5,929 nucleotides of DNA from an uncultured Lachnospiraceae bacterium (GTDB taxonomy: Bacteria > Bacillota > Clostridia > Lachnospirales > Lachnospiraceae), in the NCBI GenBank assembly GCA_902797705.1, contig CADBTX010000147.1, forward strand, positions 1 to 5,929, given 5' to 3'. The notes beneath the pieces were generated by a model. The model was given only the letters and a program-made list of their open reading frames with translations. It did no database searches and was not told where the DNA came from. Positions 1-5,923 of the stretch are shown here, in pieces. Positions within the stretch are counted from its first letter, which is position 1. Each line of letters opens with the position of its first letter. A program made the translations under genes and the position numbers.

Positions 1-654
1 GATGCCCTTCAGGAGCGCTTCATGAACCTTTGGAAGAAGATCGCCGAGAGGTTTGCGGCGTACCCCGATCAGGTGGCATTTGAGCCCTTGAACGAGGTGG
101 TTCTTAAAGAAGTAGCTGACGCCTGGAATAAGATCCTTGCAAAATATGTTGAGACCATCAGAAAGATCGCTCCCGAGAGTTATATCGTCGCAGGGGGTGT
201 ATGCTACAATAACGTACTCAGCGTTCCCCTTCTTGAGATACCTTACGACAAGAAGCTGATCTATAATTTCCACTGCTACGAACCCATGATATTTACCCAT
301 CAGGGCGCCTACTGGATGGATAAGATGCCCCGGGACTTCAGGATCGGCTATCCAAAAACCCTTGAAGAATACAGGGCGGCTGCCGACAGTCTGAAAGCCG
401 ACCTTGGGAATTCCATCTATATTGAGGGAATAAGTGAGATCGGGGAGGGCTTCTTTGAAGATATCTTTGCTCCCGCACTGGAAAAATCGAAAAAAGACAA
501 TGTGCCTCTCTATTGCGGCGAATTCGGCGTCATCGATCTCGCTGCCGAAGAGGATAAGGAGAGATGGCTTAAGGATATAGAAGCCGTATTTGACAAGCAC
601 GGCATAGGCCATGCCCAGTGGAACTACAAGGAAAAGGACTTCGGAATAGTCTGA
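1..654 (+). CDS. Glycoside hydrolase family 5 (endoglucanase-type), 3' part, start outside window
   Basis: This is the C-terminal 217 residues of a GH5 retaining beta-glycosidase, probably a secreted or surface enzyme that cleaves beta-1,4-glucan or a related plant polysaccharide. The frame is open from base 1, so the ATG at 22 is an internal Met and the gene begins upstream. Visible motifs, numbered from the first residue in the window: FEPLNE with the acid/base Glu at 32 (bases 94-96), HCY at 91-93 (the conserved His-x-Tyr of GH5), CGEFG with the nucleophile Glu at 174 (bases 520-522), and a substrate-binding Trp at 207 in QWNYK. Both catalytic glutamates are present, so the visible part looks intact. 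The protein stops right after DFGIV, where many GH5 enzymes run on for about 10-25 residues. Substrate and signal peptide cannot be judged without the 5' part. It converges on ispD with a 6-base gap and is not part of the tRNA operon. Confidence 0.9.
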   Translation, partial: DALQERFMNLWKKIAERFAAYPDQVAFEPLNEVVLKEVADAWNKILAKYVETIRKIAPESYIVAGGVCYNNVLSVPLLEIPYDKKLIYNFHCYEPMIFTHQGAYWMDKMPRDFRIGYPKTLEEYRAAADSLKADLGNSIYIEGISEIGEGFFEDIFAPALEKSKKDNVPLYCGEFGVIDLAAEEDKERWLKDIEAVFDKHGIGHAQWNYKEKDFGIV

Positions 655-662
655 ATCCTTTT
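632..662. terminator. Possible weak bidirectional terminator between convergent GH5 gene and ispD
   Basis: AAAAGGA (632-638) and TCCTTTT (656-662) are exact inverted repeats. Inside them TTC (640-642) can pair with GAA (653-655), with C639 bulged and a loop of about 10 bases. Because the arms are A-rich and T-rich, each strand ends its hairpin in a short T run, as in a two-way intrinsic terminator. It straddles both stop codons, and the genes leave no other room for one. The stem is AT-rich and the T runs are short, so it may be weak or fortuitous. Confidence 0.35.
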
Positions 663-1371
663 ATTCACGGCCGCCCTTCAGCATAGCCTCTGCAATGATC
701 ATATCCTCAGGCTCTGTGACCTTTATATTGCAATAGATGTCTTCCACCAGATAGGCATCCACATTTTCAAACATTTTGATCACCATGGTGTCATCCGTTA
801 TATTGACCCCTGCATCCTTCAGGCGGTCTCTGGATGACACCAGTTTTTCATATGCGGACCTTGCAAGGGCATATTCAAAAACCTGCGGAGTCTCCATAAG
901 CCACACCCTGTTTCTGTCAGGTGTGGAATCGATGAAGCGGTTACCGTCTTCGATCTTAACCGTATCTCTGGCGGGGCGGGCCGCAACGGCAGCCCTGTAT
1001 TTCTCAACATAATGCTGGCATCTGTCCAGGATATACTGGGAAATAAGAGGTCTCGCGCCGTCATGGATATAAACATAATCGCAGCCGTCGGAAGCCATAA
1101 GCCCGTTATACACCGAGTCAAAGCGCTCTCTTCCTCCGGGAACGATCCTGTTCACCTTATTCAGACCGTATTTTATCACTATCTCCTTACGGCAATAGTC
1201 CTCTTCCCCTTCATTGCAGACAAGTATCACATTATCTGCAAAGGAATCTTCAAAAGCCTTAAGGGAATAATAAAGCATGGGCTTCCCGTTTAACTCCATG
1301 TACTGCTTCGGGATCCGGCTCCCCATCCTCTTGCCCTTTCCCCCTGCAAGAACTATCGCGTCTGTCTTCAT
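661..1371 (-). CDS. ispD: 2-C-methyl-D-erythritol 4-phosphate cytidylyltransferase (IspD)
   Basis: Cytosolic enzyme that joins CTP and MEP to give CDP-methylerythritol, the third step of the MEP isoprenoid pathway. At 236 residues it has the usual family length. Seen in the sequence: the N-terminal nucleotide-binding signature AGGKGKRMG (9-17) with Arg15, Lys22 in PKQ, HDGARP (103-108) with Asp104 and Arg107, DRNR with Arg153, TPQVFE (161-166), TDD (192-194) and NIKVTEPED with Lys217. These match the CTP- and MEP-contacting residues known from the E. coli enzyme. The closest alternative is the ribitol-5-phosphate cytidylyltransferase TarI, but the TDD and NIKVTEPED segments read as IspD. The start is supported by an AAGGAGA ribosome site 7 bases upstream. 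It is the last gene of the operon, 24 bases after tsaD, and ends 6 bases from the convergent GH5 gene. Confidence 0.9.
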   Translation of the reverse strand: MKTDAIVLAGGKGKRMGSRIPKQYMELNGKPMLYYSLKAFEDSFADNVILVCNEGEEDYCRKEIVIKYGLNKVNRIVPGGRERFDSVYNGLMASDGCDYVYIHDGARPLISQYILDRCQHYVEKYRAAVAARPARDTVKIEDGNRFIDSTPDRNRVWLMETPQVFEYALARSAYEKLVSSRDRLKDAGVNITDDTMVIKMFENVDAYLVEDIYCNIKVTEPEDMIIAEAMLKGGRE

Positions 1372-1378
1372 AAGGTCT

Positions 1379-1385
1379 TCTCCTT
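1379..1385 (-). promoter_or_regulatory. Strong Shine-Dalgarno site of ispD
   Basis: AAGGAGA on the minus strand, 7 bases before the ispD ATG. It is the only textbook ribosome site in the operon; the other genes have weak or no such sites and probably rely on translational coupling. It fixes the ispD start. Confidence 0.75.
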
Positions 1386-1395
1386 GAAAAATAAA

Positions 1396-2415
1396 CTATT
1401 GATCACCGCAAAGCTGAAGATCCGCCACTCCGTTAAGGCTGAGATCGCTGAATTCCCCTTTAAGGAATCTATAATATCCCGCAGAAGCTATCATGGCGCC
1501 ATTATCCGTACAAAGCACAGGAGAAGGCCTAAAAAAACCAACCCCCATTTCGTTGCAGGCTTTTTCCATCTCCCGTCTGAAAGCAGAATTGGAAGCCACT
1601 CCCCCTGCTATGGCAAAGTTCTTATCTCCGTACTCCCGAAGGGCTTTTTCGGCATTTCCCACAAGGACATCCACCACTGCCTTCTGGAAGGAAGCGGCTA
1701 CATCCGGAACCGATATCTTCTCACCCTTCATCTCACAGCTGTTTAAATAATTCAAAACCGCGCTTTTTAACCCGCTGAAGGAAAAGTCATATTCTCCCTT
1801 AGCGTGGCCCCTGGGAAAGGATATTGCCTCAGGATCCCCCTCATTCGCAGCCTTGTCTATCTTCGGACCTCCGGGATAACCCAGTCCTATGACCCTCGCT
1901 ATCTTGTCGAAGGCCTCTCCCGCCGCATCATCCATGGTACGTCCGAGAAGTGTGTATTCACCGTAATCCGTGACCCTCACAAGATGGGTGTGACCGCCGG
2001 ATACGATAAGGCACATAAACGGCGGTTTCAGTTCAGGGTTTTCAATGTAATTTGCGCATACATGGCCTTCAATATGGTTGATGCCTATAAGAGGCCTGTT
2101 TCCGCCATAAGCATAAGCCTTTGCAAATGAGACCCCGGTAAGCAGCGGACCTATAAGGCCCGGGCCATTGGTCACAGCCACGGCGTCAATGTCTTCCCTG
2201 CTGACAGACGCATCCTTAAGGGCTTCCTCCACCACCTGGCTTATCCTCTCAACATGCTTACGCGATGCTATCTCAGGCACCACTCCGCCGTAGAGGGTAT
2301 GTATATCTATCTGGGAGGAGATAACATTTGAAAGCATCTCTCTTCCGTTTTTAACCACCGATGCCGCGGTTTCGTCACAGGAACTTTCTATCCCGAGTAT
2401 TATCACATCCTTCAT
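1396..2415 (-). CDS. tsaD: tRNA N6-adenosine threonylcarbamoyltransferase, TsaD (Kae1/YgjD family)
   Basis: Catalytic subunit that moves the threonylcarbamoyl group from threonylcarbamoyl-AMP to A37 of tRNAs reading ANN codons, making t6A; it acts in the cytosol with TsaB and TsaE. Its 339 residues are full length. Seen: the N-terminal ASKHA signature [10 protein letters not shown] (8-17), GGVVPE (43-48), the metal-binding HIEGH (His114, His118), SGGHTHL (139-145), [14 protein letters not shown] (158-171), the FSFSGLK segment (211-217), AGGVASN (270-276) and TDNGAMIA (303-310) with metal ligand Asp304. No key residue is missing. HIEGH replaces the E. coli HMEGH, a conservative change. The start overlaps the stop of the upstream membrane-protein gene as ATGA, which suggests translational coupling, since only a weak ribosome site (GTGAAGAA) precedes it. 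ispD follows 24 bases later. Confidence 0.97.
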   Translation of the reverse strand: MKDVIILGIESSCDETAASVVKNGREMLSNVISSQIDIHTLYGGVVPEIASRKHVERISQVVEEALKDASVSREDIDAVAVTNGPGLIGPLLTGVSFAKAYAYGGNRPLIGINHIEGHVCANYIENPELKPPFMCLIVSGGHTHLVRVTDYGEYTLLGRTMDDAAGEAFDKIARVIGLGYPGGPKIDKAANEGDPEAISFPRGHAKGEYDFSFSGLKSAVLNYLNSCEMKGEKISVPDVAASFQKAVVDVLVGNAEKALREYGDKNFAIAGGVASNSAFRREMEKACNEMGVGFFRPSPVLCTDNGAMIASAGYYRFLKGEFSDLSLNGVADLQLCGDQ

Positions 2416-3203
2416 TTCTTCACACCCGGAATCTCTATCTCAACCGTGGGTATTTCCACGGTCGGCTTCTCTATCACTGCTTCTCCGGAGCCCGAAGAAC
2501 CGGAACCGCCCGAAGCACCGGAACCGTCCGAAGAACCGGAACTGCCCGAAGAACCGGAACTGCCGGAAGAACCGGAACCGTCCGAAGTACCGGAACCGCC
2601 CGAAGAACCCGTATCACCTCCGGTCACAGCTCCGTTTTCAGCAGAAGAGCTCTGCCATCCAAGTATCTTCCACCTGCCTTCGCTGTCCCGCCTCAAAAGA
2701 AAATGCTCAGGATCACTGTAGGATACAGGGCCCTTCTGCATCGTATAGGTACAGTACAGCGAGGCCACGTCGCCTATATCCAGCGTATCGTATACCACCT
2801 CGGAGGAAGGGGATATGGTAAAGCTCACTATCCTCCTGTTGTCATTAAGAAAAGCTGCAATGGTGGTCTTTAAGCTTGCAAGATACTGTTCGTCCGTCTG
2901 CTGGGCCTTTAACTCATCGTCAAAAAGATATCTGGACTGCTTCGCTATCTCCTGAACCTCCTCCTCGGAATTGGAAGGATCGTACATACACTGGCTTAAT
3001 TCCGCGTAATACCTCACAACCGCCTTGGGAGTCTGGGGATAATTGATACTTAGATCCCTCTGCACTGTGGCCTCGGTGGCAGACAGCTTTTGAAGGCCTT
3101 CATCCCGTCGTTTCCCATTGGCAACGAAATAAAAGACCGCAAGAAATACAATCAGGGCAGCAAACACTATTAAAACAAATCTACCTCTGCCCTTCTTATT
3201 CAT
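2412..3203 (-). CDS. Membrane-anchored protein with Gly/Ser repeat tail, function unknown
   Basis: I cannot give this 263-residue protein a function. A short basic N-terminus (MNKKGRGR) precedes one hydrophobic segment at about 9-28 followed by KRR (31-33). It could be a single-pass anchor or an uncleaved signal; strict reading of the positive-inside rule is unclear because both flanks are basic. Residues 55-185 form a compact alpha then beta domain ([17 protein letters not shown] near the start, then beta-rich stretches ending in GRWKILGW), which looks NTF2-like by eye. Residues 190-240 are almost only Gly and Ser with a few Asp and Thr, encoded by an 18-base tandem repeat. The tail ends with a repeated PTVEI motif (247-256). 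It resembles a Lachnospiraceae family I remember as DUF6715, not verified. It overlaps the RNase Z gene by 8 bases and tsaD by 4, so it is translated with them. Confidence 0.8.
   Translation of the reverse strand: MNKKGRGRFVLIVFAALIVFLAVFYFVANGKRRDEGLQKLSATEATVQRDLSINYPQTPKAVVRYYAELSQCMYDPSNSEEEVQEIAKQSRYLFDDELKAQQTDEQYLASLKTTIAAFLNDNRRIVSFTISPSSEVVYDTLDIGDVASLYCTYTMQKGPVSYSDPEHFLLRRDSEGRWKILGWQSSSAENGAVTGGDTGSSGGSGTSDGSGSSGSSGSSGSSGSSDGSGASGGSGSSGSGEAVIEKPTVEIPTVEIEIPGVKK
2491..2616. repeat. 18-base imperfect tandem repeat inside the membrane-protein gene, about 6.5 copies
   Basis: Read on the plus strand, successive 18-base units start at 2491, 2509, 2527, 2545, 2563, 2581 and 2599, with the form YCCGAAGMACCGGAAYYG or close to it; the last is only partly conserved. 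The units differ from each other by one to a few bases. On the coding (minus) strand each unit adds six residues of the Gly/Ser tail, so gain or loss of a unit keeps the frame. Each unit is itself two related 9-base halves. Confidence 0.85.
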
Positions 3204-4107
3204 CCTCGAACCTGAGCTCCGTCATCATACCGTCTTTTCCCGCGTAGCTTTCCGGAAATATCCTTCTGGCATTTCCAATAAACTCTCTCGGGTTGATAAG
3301 AGAAGGGGAATAATGTGTAAGCCACATCTTCCTGACCTCAGCATCCCTGGCAAGGGCAGCTGCCTCGGAAAAGGTCATGTGCTTATGCTCCTTCGCCTTA
3401 TCCTTTTTATCCTCCTCACCGTACATCCCTTCGCAAATGAAGAGATCTGATCCTTTCGCATAGTTGACTATATTCTCACAGGGTCTGGTATCCGTGGTAT
3501 AGGTGACCTTTAATCCCTTTCTCGCTTCACCCATGACCATATCCGGAGTGAATCTCCTCCCTTCCTCCGTAACAACAGGATCTCCGCCCTGAAGAACCTT
3601 CCAGTATTTTAATGGGATATCCAGTTCCTTCGCCCTGTCAGGATTGAATTTCCCCCTTCTGTCGATCTCATAGGAATAGCCATAGCAGGCAATATTATGC
3701 CGTACCTTAAATGCCTTTATCCTGACGCCCTCATACTCAAAGCTGCTGTTATCCGTAAATTCCAGAAGCCTTATCTCAAAGGGAAGTTCCGGCGCCACAA
3801 TGAGAAGGGCATTCACAACCTTTGTAAGGCCTCTGGGTCCCGCCATCAGCAAGGGTTCCGTCCTCTCGGCATTACCCAGGGTAAGAAGGAAGCCCGGCAG
3901 CCCGGTAACGTGGTCTGCATGAAAATGGGTAAAGAGAATAAGCCCCACCGATTTCGGACTCCACCCGGTTTTGCGGAGAGCCACCTGGGTTCCCTCTCCG
4001 CAGTCCGTCAAAATACTGTTTCCGTTATATCTGAGCATAAGGGCGGTAAGCGCCCTCTTTGGCAGCGGCATCATCCCGCCGGAGCCAAGTAAGCATACAT
4101 CAAGCAT
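3196..4107 (-). CDS. rnz: RNase Z-like metallo-beta-lactamase-fold hydrolase
   Basis: Predicted zinc-dependent endonuclease that trims the 3' trailer of tRNA precursors, cytosolic; 303 residues, normal for bacterial RNase Z. The metal site is complete: THFHADH with His61, His63, Asp65 and His66, then His137, Asp206 in TDT, and His264 in LTHYS. It departs from textbook RNase Z elsewhere: CEGM (225-228) in place of HEAT, HMT (243-245) in place of HST, PLKYW (165-169) where the tRNA-binding arm normally has PPGP, TDT for GDT, and THYSPSL for THxSxRY. I recall the same combination in many Lachnospiraceae proteins annotated as ribonuclease Z, so it is probably a lineage variant and not decay. Another MBL-fold phosphodiesterase role is possible. 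The start MLDVCLLGSGG fits the family; only a distant AAGG precedes it. It lies 9 bases after rimI and overlaps the next gene by 8. Confidence 0.8.
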   Translation of the reverse strand: MLDVCLLGSGGMMPLPKRALTALMLRYNGNSILTDCGEGTQVALRKTGWSPKSVGLILFTHFHADHVTGLPGFLLTLGNAERTEPLLMAGPRGLTKVVNALLIVAPELPFEIRLLEFTDNSSFEYEGVRIKAFKVRHNIACYGYSYEIDRRGKFNPDRAKELDIPLKYWKVLQGGDPVVTEEGRRFTPDMVMGEARKGLKVTYTTDTRPCENIVNYAKGSDLFICEGMYGEEDKKDKAKEHKHMTFSEAAALARDAEVRKMWLTHYSPSLINPREFIGNARRIFPESYAGKDGMMTELRFEDE

Positions 4108-4116
4108 TTTCTACTG

Positions 4117-4593
4117 TCATACCTTTTTTGAAGGCAGATCTTCCTCTTTTTCATTCGGATAAAGCCACATTATGACCGCATCATCCTTGGGATCATCATA
4201 AAATCCCGGCCTTACCCCCTCGGAAACAAATCCCAGCTTTTTATAGAGTTCAATTGCCGCAGGATTTTGGCTCCTGACCTCCAGGGTAAATGCCCTCACC
4301 CCCGCTTCCCTTCCGTGGGAAATAAGTTCCCGGAGCATTCTCTCGGCTATACCCCGTCTTCTCATGGCGGAAATGACACACACATTGGTGATATCCGCTT
4401 CTCCGCACATATCCCTGTAGCCGCAGGCACCGACTATCCTCCCGTCATCCTCGGCCACCAGATAATAGGCATATTCTATTGCCGTAGTCTCCTTAAAATC
4501 CTTTTCCGTCCAGGCATTCTTACCGAATATCTCTTTTTCGATCTCTGAAAGAAAAGGCGCATCTTCCTTTTTTAACCTTCTGATACTGAGCAT
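4117..4593 (-). CDS. rimI: GNAT N-acetyltransferase, RimI (N-alpha-acetyltransferase for ribosomal protein S18 / TsaD)
   Basis: Cytosolic acetyl-CoA-dependent enzyme that acetylates protein N-termini; the E. coli enzyme acts on ribosomal protein S18, and TsaD has been proposed as a further target in some bacteria. At 158 residues it is of normal length with a short charged C-terminal extension (NEKEEDLPSKKV). Seen: the acetyl-CoA loop RRRGIA (78-83), LEVRSQNPAAIELYKKLGF (104-122) with Glu105 and Tyr117, which match the catalytic Glu103 and Tyr115 of the Salmonella/E. coli enzyme, and the RimI-type ending GVRPGFYDDPKDDAVIMWL. It sits 6 bases after tsaB and 9 before the RNase Z gene. No clear ribosome site precedes the ATG, and a stop codon in frame just upstream rules out a longer form. 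The specific substrate in this organism is inferred from family and context. Confidence 0.92.
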   Translation of the reverse strand: MLSIRRLKKEDAPFLSEIEKEIFGKNAWTEKDFKETTAIEYAYYLVAEDDGRIVGACGYRDMCGEADITNVCVISAMRRRGIAERMLRELISHGREAGVRAFTLEVRSQNPAAIELYKKLGFVSEGVRPGFYDDPKDDAVIMWLYPNEKEEDLPSKKV

Positions 4594-4599
4594 ACAACA

Positions 4600-5349
4600 T
4601 CAAACATAGAGGCTGTGTCCCCCTGCGGACAGTTCCCGGAGAAGTCCCTTCTCCTCTGCTTCCTGCCTCTCCCTTTCAGCCTGAGAGGCCTTGATATAAT
4701 CGGGCCTGAAGCTTCCGGCGTCCGTATATTTACCCTTATTGTAATAAACCTCTGCCAGGGCTCCCACTGCCCCCGCCCTCTGCATGGAAAGATGGGGCGG
4801 AGCGATCAAGAAAGGAACCTTTACCGCTTCCTCCAGATCTTCCCGAAAGGAATAGATCCCATCTCCCGTAAATACAACGCTTCTCTTAAGTCCATTCACC
4901 TTTTCGAGAAGGTCCCTTAAGGGAATGGCGCTCTGGGGCATTATCTCCCGAAGCCCGTTATCCAAGTACTCATATATGGCCGTGAAGACATTCTTTCTCC
5001 TGGCATCCATCATGGGAACAATAAGAGCGTCTCCCCCATATATGTTATATGCCATTGCCTCCAGCGTGGGCACCGGTATCACCGGTTTATCCGCCGCCAT
5101 GGCAAGTCCCTTCACCGTAGCCGTCCCGATCCTTAAGCCCGTGAAAGAGCCCGGTCCCTTTGAAACCCCAAAGGCATCTATCTCATCAAAGGAGATCCCG
5201 GATCTTTTAAGCATATCGTCCACAAGAGGCATAAGGGTCTCTGAATGAGTAAGCTTTATGCTGATGGTAAACTCCGCCGTCATTCTCCCGTCCCTTAATA
5301 TGGCGCAGGATACAGGCAGAGCGGATGAATCAATTGCCAGTATTGTCAT
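4600..5349 (-). CDS. tsaB: tRNA threonylcarbamoyladenosine biosynthesis protein TsaB (YeaZ family)
   Basis: Non-catalytic ASKHA-fold partner that dimerises with TsaD and is required, with TsaE, for t6A formation. Its 249 residues are typical for Gram-positive members. Seen: the N-terminal strand ILAIDSS (3-9), the diagnostic KGPGSFTGLRIG (64-75), MMDARRKNVFTAIY (113-126) and the C-terminal PDYIKASQAERERQE (216-230). The tail after 230 is short and not conserved. The start codon lies 20 bases inside the end of tsaE, so translation of the two is probably linked; only a weak purine stretch (AGAGAGATAG) precedes it. Next comes rimI after 6 bases, a neighbour pair seen in many Bacillota. Confidence 0.96.
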   Translation of the reverse strand: MTILAIDSSALPVSCAILRDGRMTAEFTISIKLTHSETLMPLVDDMLKRSGISFDEIDAFGVSKGPGSFTGLRIGTATVKGLAMAADKPVIPVPTLEAMAYNIYGGDALIVPMMDARRKNVFTAIYEYLDNGLREIMPQSAIPLRDLLEKVNGLKRSVVFTGDGIYSFREDLEEAVKVPFLIAPPHLSMQRAGAVGALAEVYYNKGKYTDAGSFRPDYIKASQAERERQEAEEKGLLRELSAGGHSLYV

Positions 5350-5767
5350 CTATCACTATCTCTCTGTGATCCGGACCCTTTGAAAAGTCCTTTTTTATCT
5401 CGATCCTGATACAGTCCTCCGGCAGTATCTCTTCGATGAGCTCAGCCCACTCCACGAGACATACCCCGTCTCCGAAAAAACAGTCCTCGTATCCGATCTC
5501 ATCCATTTCCGACACATCACCTATCCTGTAGACATCAAAATGGTGAAGAGGAAGTCTCCCACCGGAATAGCTCTTTACAATGGTAAAGGTCGGGGAGGTT
5601 ATGTCCTGATCTATCATAAGGCCACGTGCAAAACCCTTGGCAAAAACAGTCTTGCCCGTTCCAAGATCTCCTTTAAGGGCCACCACCTTCCCCTTTGTTA
5701 TGTTTTTCCCCATCCTTTCTCCGATAGAGAAAGTATCTTCGGGGCTATCTGACGTAAAAGTAGGCAT
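5330..5767 (-). CDS. tsaE: tRNA threonylcarbamoyladenosine biosynthesis ATPase TsaE (YjeE family)
   Basis: P-loop ATPase that binds the TsaB-TsaD complex and drives the t6A cycle; cytosolic, 145 residues, normal for the family. Seen: the N-terminal SPEDTFSIGERMG (8-20) typical of TsaE, Walker A GDLGTGKT (33-40), SPTFTIV (58-64), HHFDVYRI (75-82) with Asp78, and VEWAELI (105-111) with Glu106. The start at 5767 is chosen because residues 5-30 align with the usual TsaE N-terminus and no upstream start codon in frame was found. However, there is no ribosome site, and the promoter predicts only about 4 bases of leader. An alternative Met at codon 19 (5711-5713) has GGAGAAAGG directly before it and would give a 127-residue form without the conserved N-terminal segment. 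First gene of the operon; overlaps tsaB by 20 bases. Confidence 0.95.
   Translation of the reverse strand: MPTFTSDSPEDTFSIGERMGKNITKGKVVALKGDLGTGKTVFAKGFARGLMIDQDITSPTFTIVKSYSGGRLPLHHFDVYRIGDVSEMDEIGYEDCFFGDGVCLVEWAELIEEILPEDCIRIEIKKDFSKGPDHREIVIDDNTGN
5714..5722 (-). promoter_or_regulatory. Internal ribosome-site-like sequence before Met19 of tsaE
   Basis: GGAGAAAGG lies directly upstream of an in-frame ATG (5711-5713) inside tsaE, with GGAG ending 5 bases from the ATG. It is a better ribosome site than anything before the annotated start. It may be coincidence (codons Gly-Glu-Arg) or may allow a shorter TsaE. The conserved N-terminal residues argue that the longer product is the functional one. 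Confidence 0.3.
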
Positions 5768-5777
5768 ACTTACGGTT

Positions 5778-5806
5778 ATTATATAAAAATCCCCGGGGTT
5801 TGTAAA
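5778..5806 (-). promoter_or_regulatory. SigA-type promoter of the tsaE operon
   Basis: On the minus strand, -35 TTTACA (5801-5806, five of six consensus bases), a 17-base spacer, then a perfect -10 TATAAT (5778-5783). Standard spacing puts the first transcribed base at about 5771, an A, so tsaE would start about 4 bases into the mRNA. The spacer contains the palindrome CCCCGGGG (5791-5798). The -35 box borrows bases from the T tail of the upstream terminator, so the preceding transcript ends exactly where this one begins to be specified. Confidence 0.75.
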
Positions 5807-5841
5807 ACAAAAAGGAGACAGAGCATTTTTTCTCTGCCTCC
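5804..5841 (-). terminator. Strong intrinsic terminator of a minus-strand gene upstream of the window
   Basis: On the minus strand GGAGGCAGAG (5841-5832) pairs with CTCTGTCTCC (5823-5814): ten base pairs with one G-U, around an 8-base loop. It is followed by TTTTT, G, TTTT (5813-5804). The T tail lies on the minus-strand side only, so the terminator serves transcription coming from beyond the right edge and insulates the tsaE promoter. Confidence 0.85.
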
Positions 5842-5844
5842 CTT

Positions 5845-5880
5845 GTTACTGTTCACAGCCTTTCAGGCTGCGAACGTAAC
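5845..5880. other. Stem-loop A in the intergenic region
   Basis: GTTAC (5845-5849) pairs with GTAAC (5876-5880), GTTC (5851-5854) with GAAC (5872-5875) and CAGCCT (5856-5861) with AGGCTG (5865-5870), with T5850 bulged, an A/C mismatch, and a 3-base loop (GAA on the minus strand). Fifteen pairs in 36 bases is unlikely by chance. There is no T tail, so it is not a terminator itself. It may belong to the 3' end of an upstream minus-strand RNA or to a dispersed palindromic repeat. Confidence 0.7.
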
Positions 5881-5923
5881 GGGTTTTGCCAATTAAATTG
5901 CCTTCGGCAATGGGGCAAAACCC
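5881..5923. other. Stem-loop B in the intergenic region, directly next to stem-loop A
   Basis: GGGTTTTGCC (5881-5890) pairs with GGCAAAACCC (5914-5923). Inside it ATTGCC (5897-5902) pairs with GGCAAT (5906-5911) around a 3-base loop that again reads GAA on the minus strand. The internal loop is asymmetric (AATTAA against GG). It abuts stem-loop A without a gap. I see no coding sequence in 5768-5929, and the structure may continue past the window edge. Confidence 0.7.

Noticed and set aside
22..24. ATG at 22 as the start of the GH5 gene
   Set aside because: The frame is open to base 1 and the protein would lack the N-terminal half of the GH5 barrel; this is an internal Met of a gene cut by the window edge.
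819..1121. Second minus-strand ORF inside ispD
   Set aside because: It is a shifted frame of ispD with no recognisable domain; ispD itself is intact, so it is not evidence for a frameshift.
2446..2721. Plus-strand ORF rich in Pro-Glu repeats opposite the membrane-protein gene
   Set aside because: It is the mirror of the Gly/Ser repeat: the 18-base unit is open on both strands. The minus-strand gene has a membrane segment, a folded-domain pattern and operon overlaps; the plus-strand frame has none of these.
2361..2873. Plus-strand ORF with Arg-Thr-Gly repeats
   Set aside because: Another frame of the same tandem repeat, running across the tsaD start; no family resemblance and no ribosome site seen.
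4118..4120. ATG overlapping the rimI stop as a start for the RNase Z gene
   Set aside because: It is 13 bases from the chosen start and therefore out of frame.
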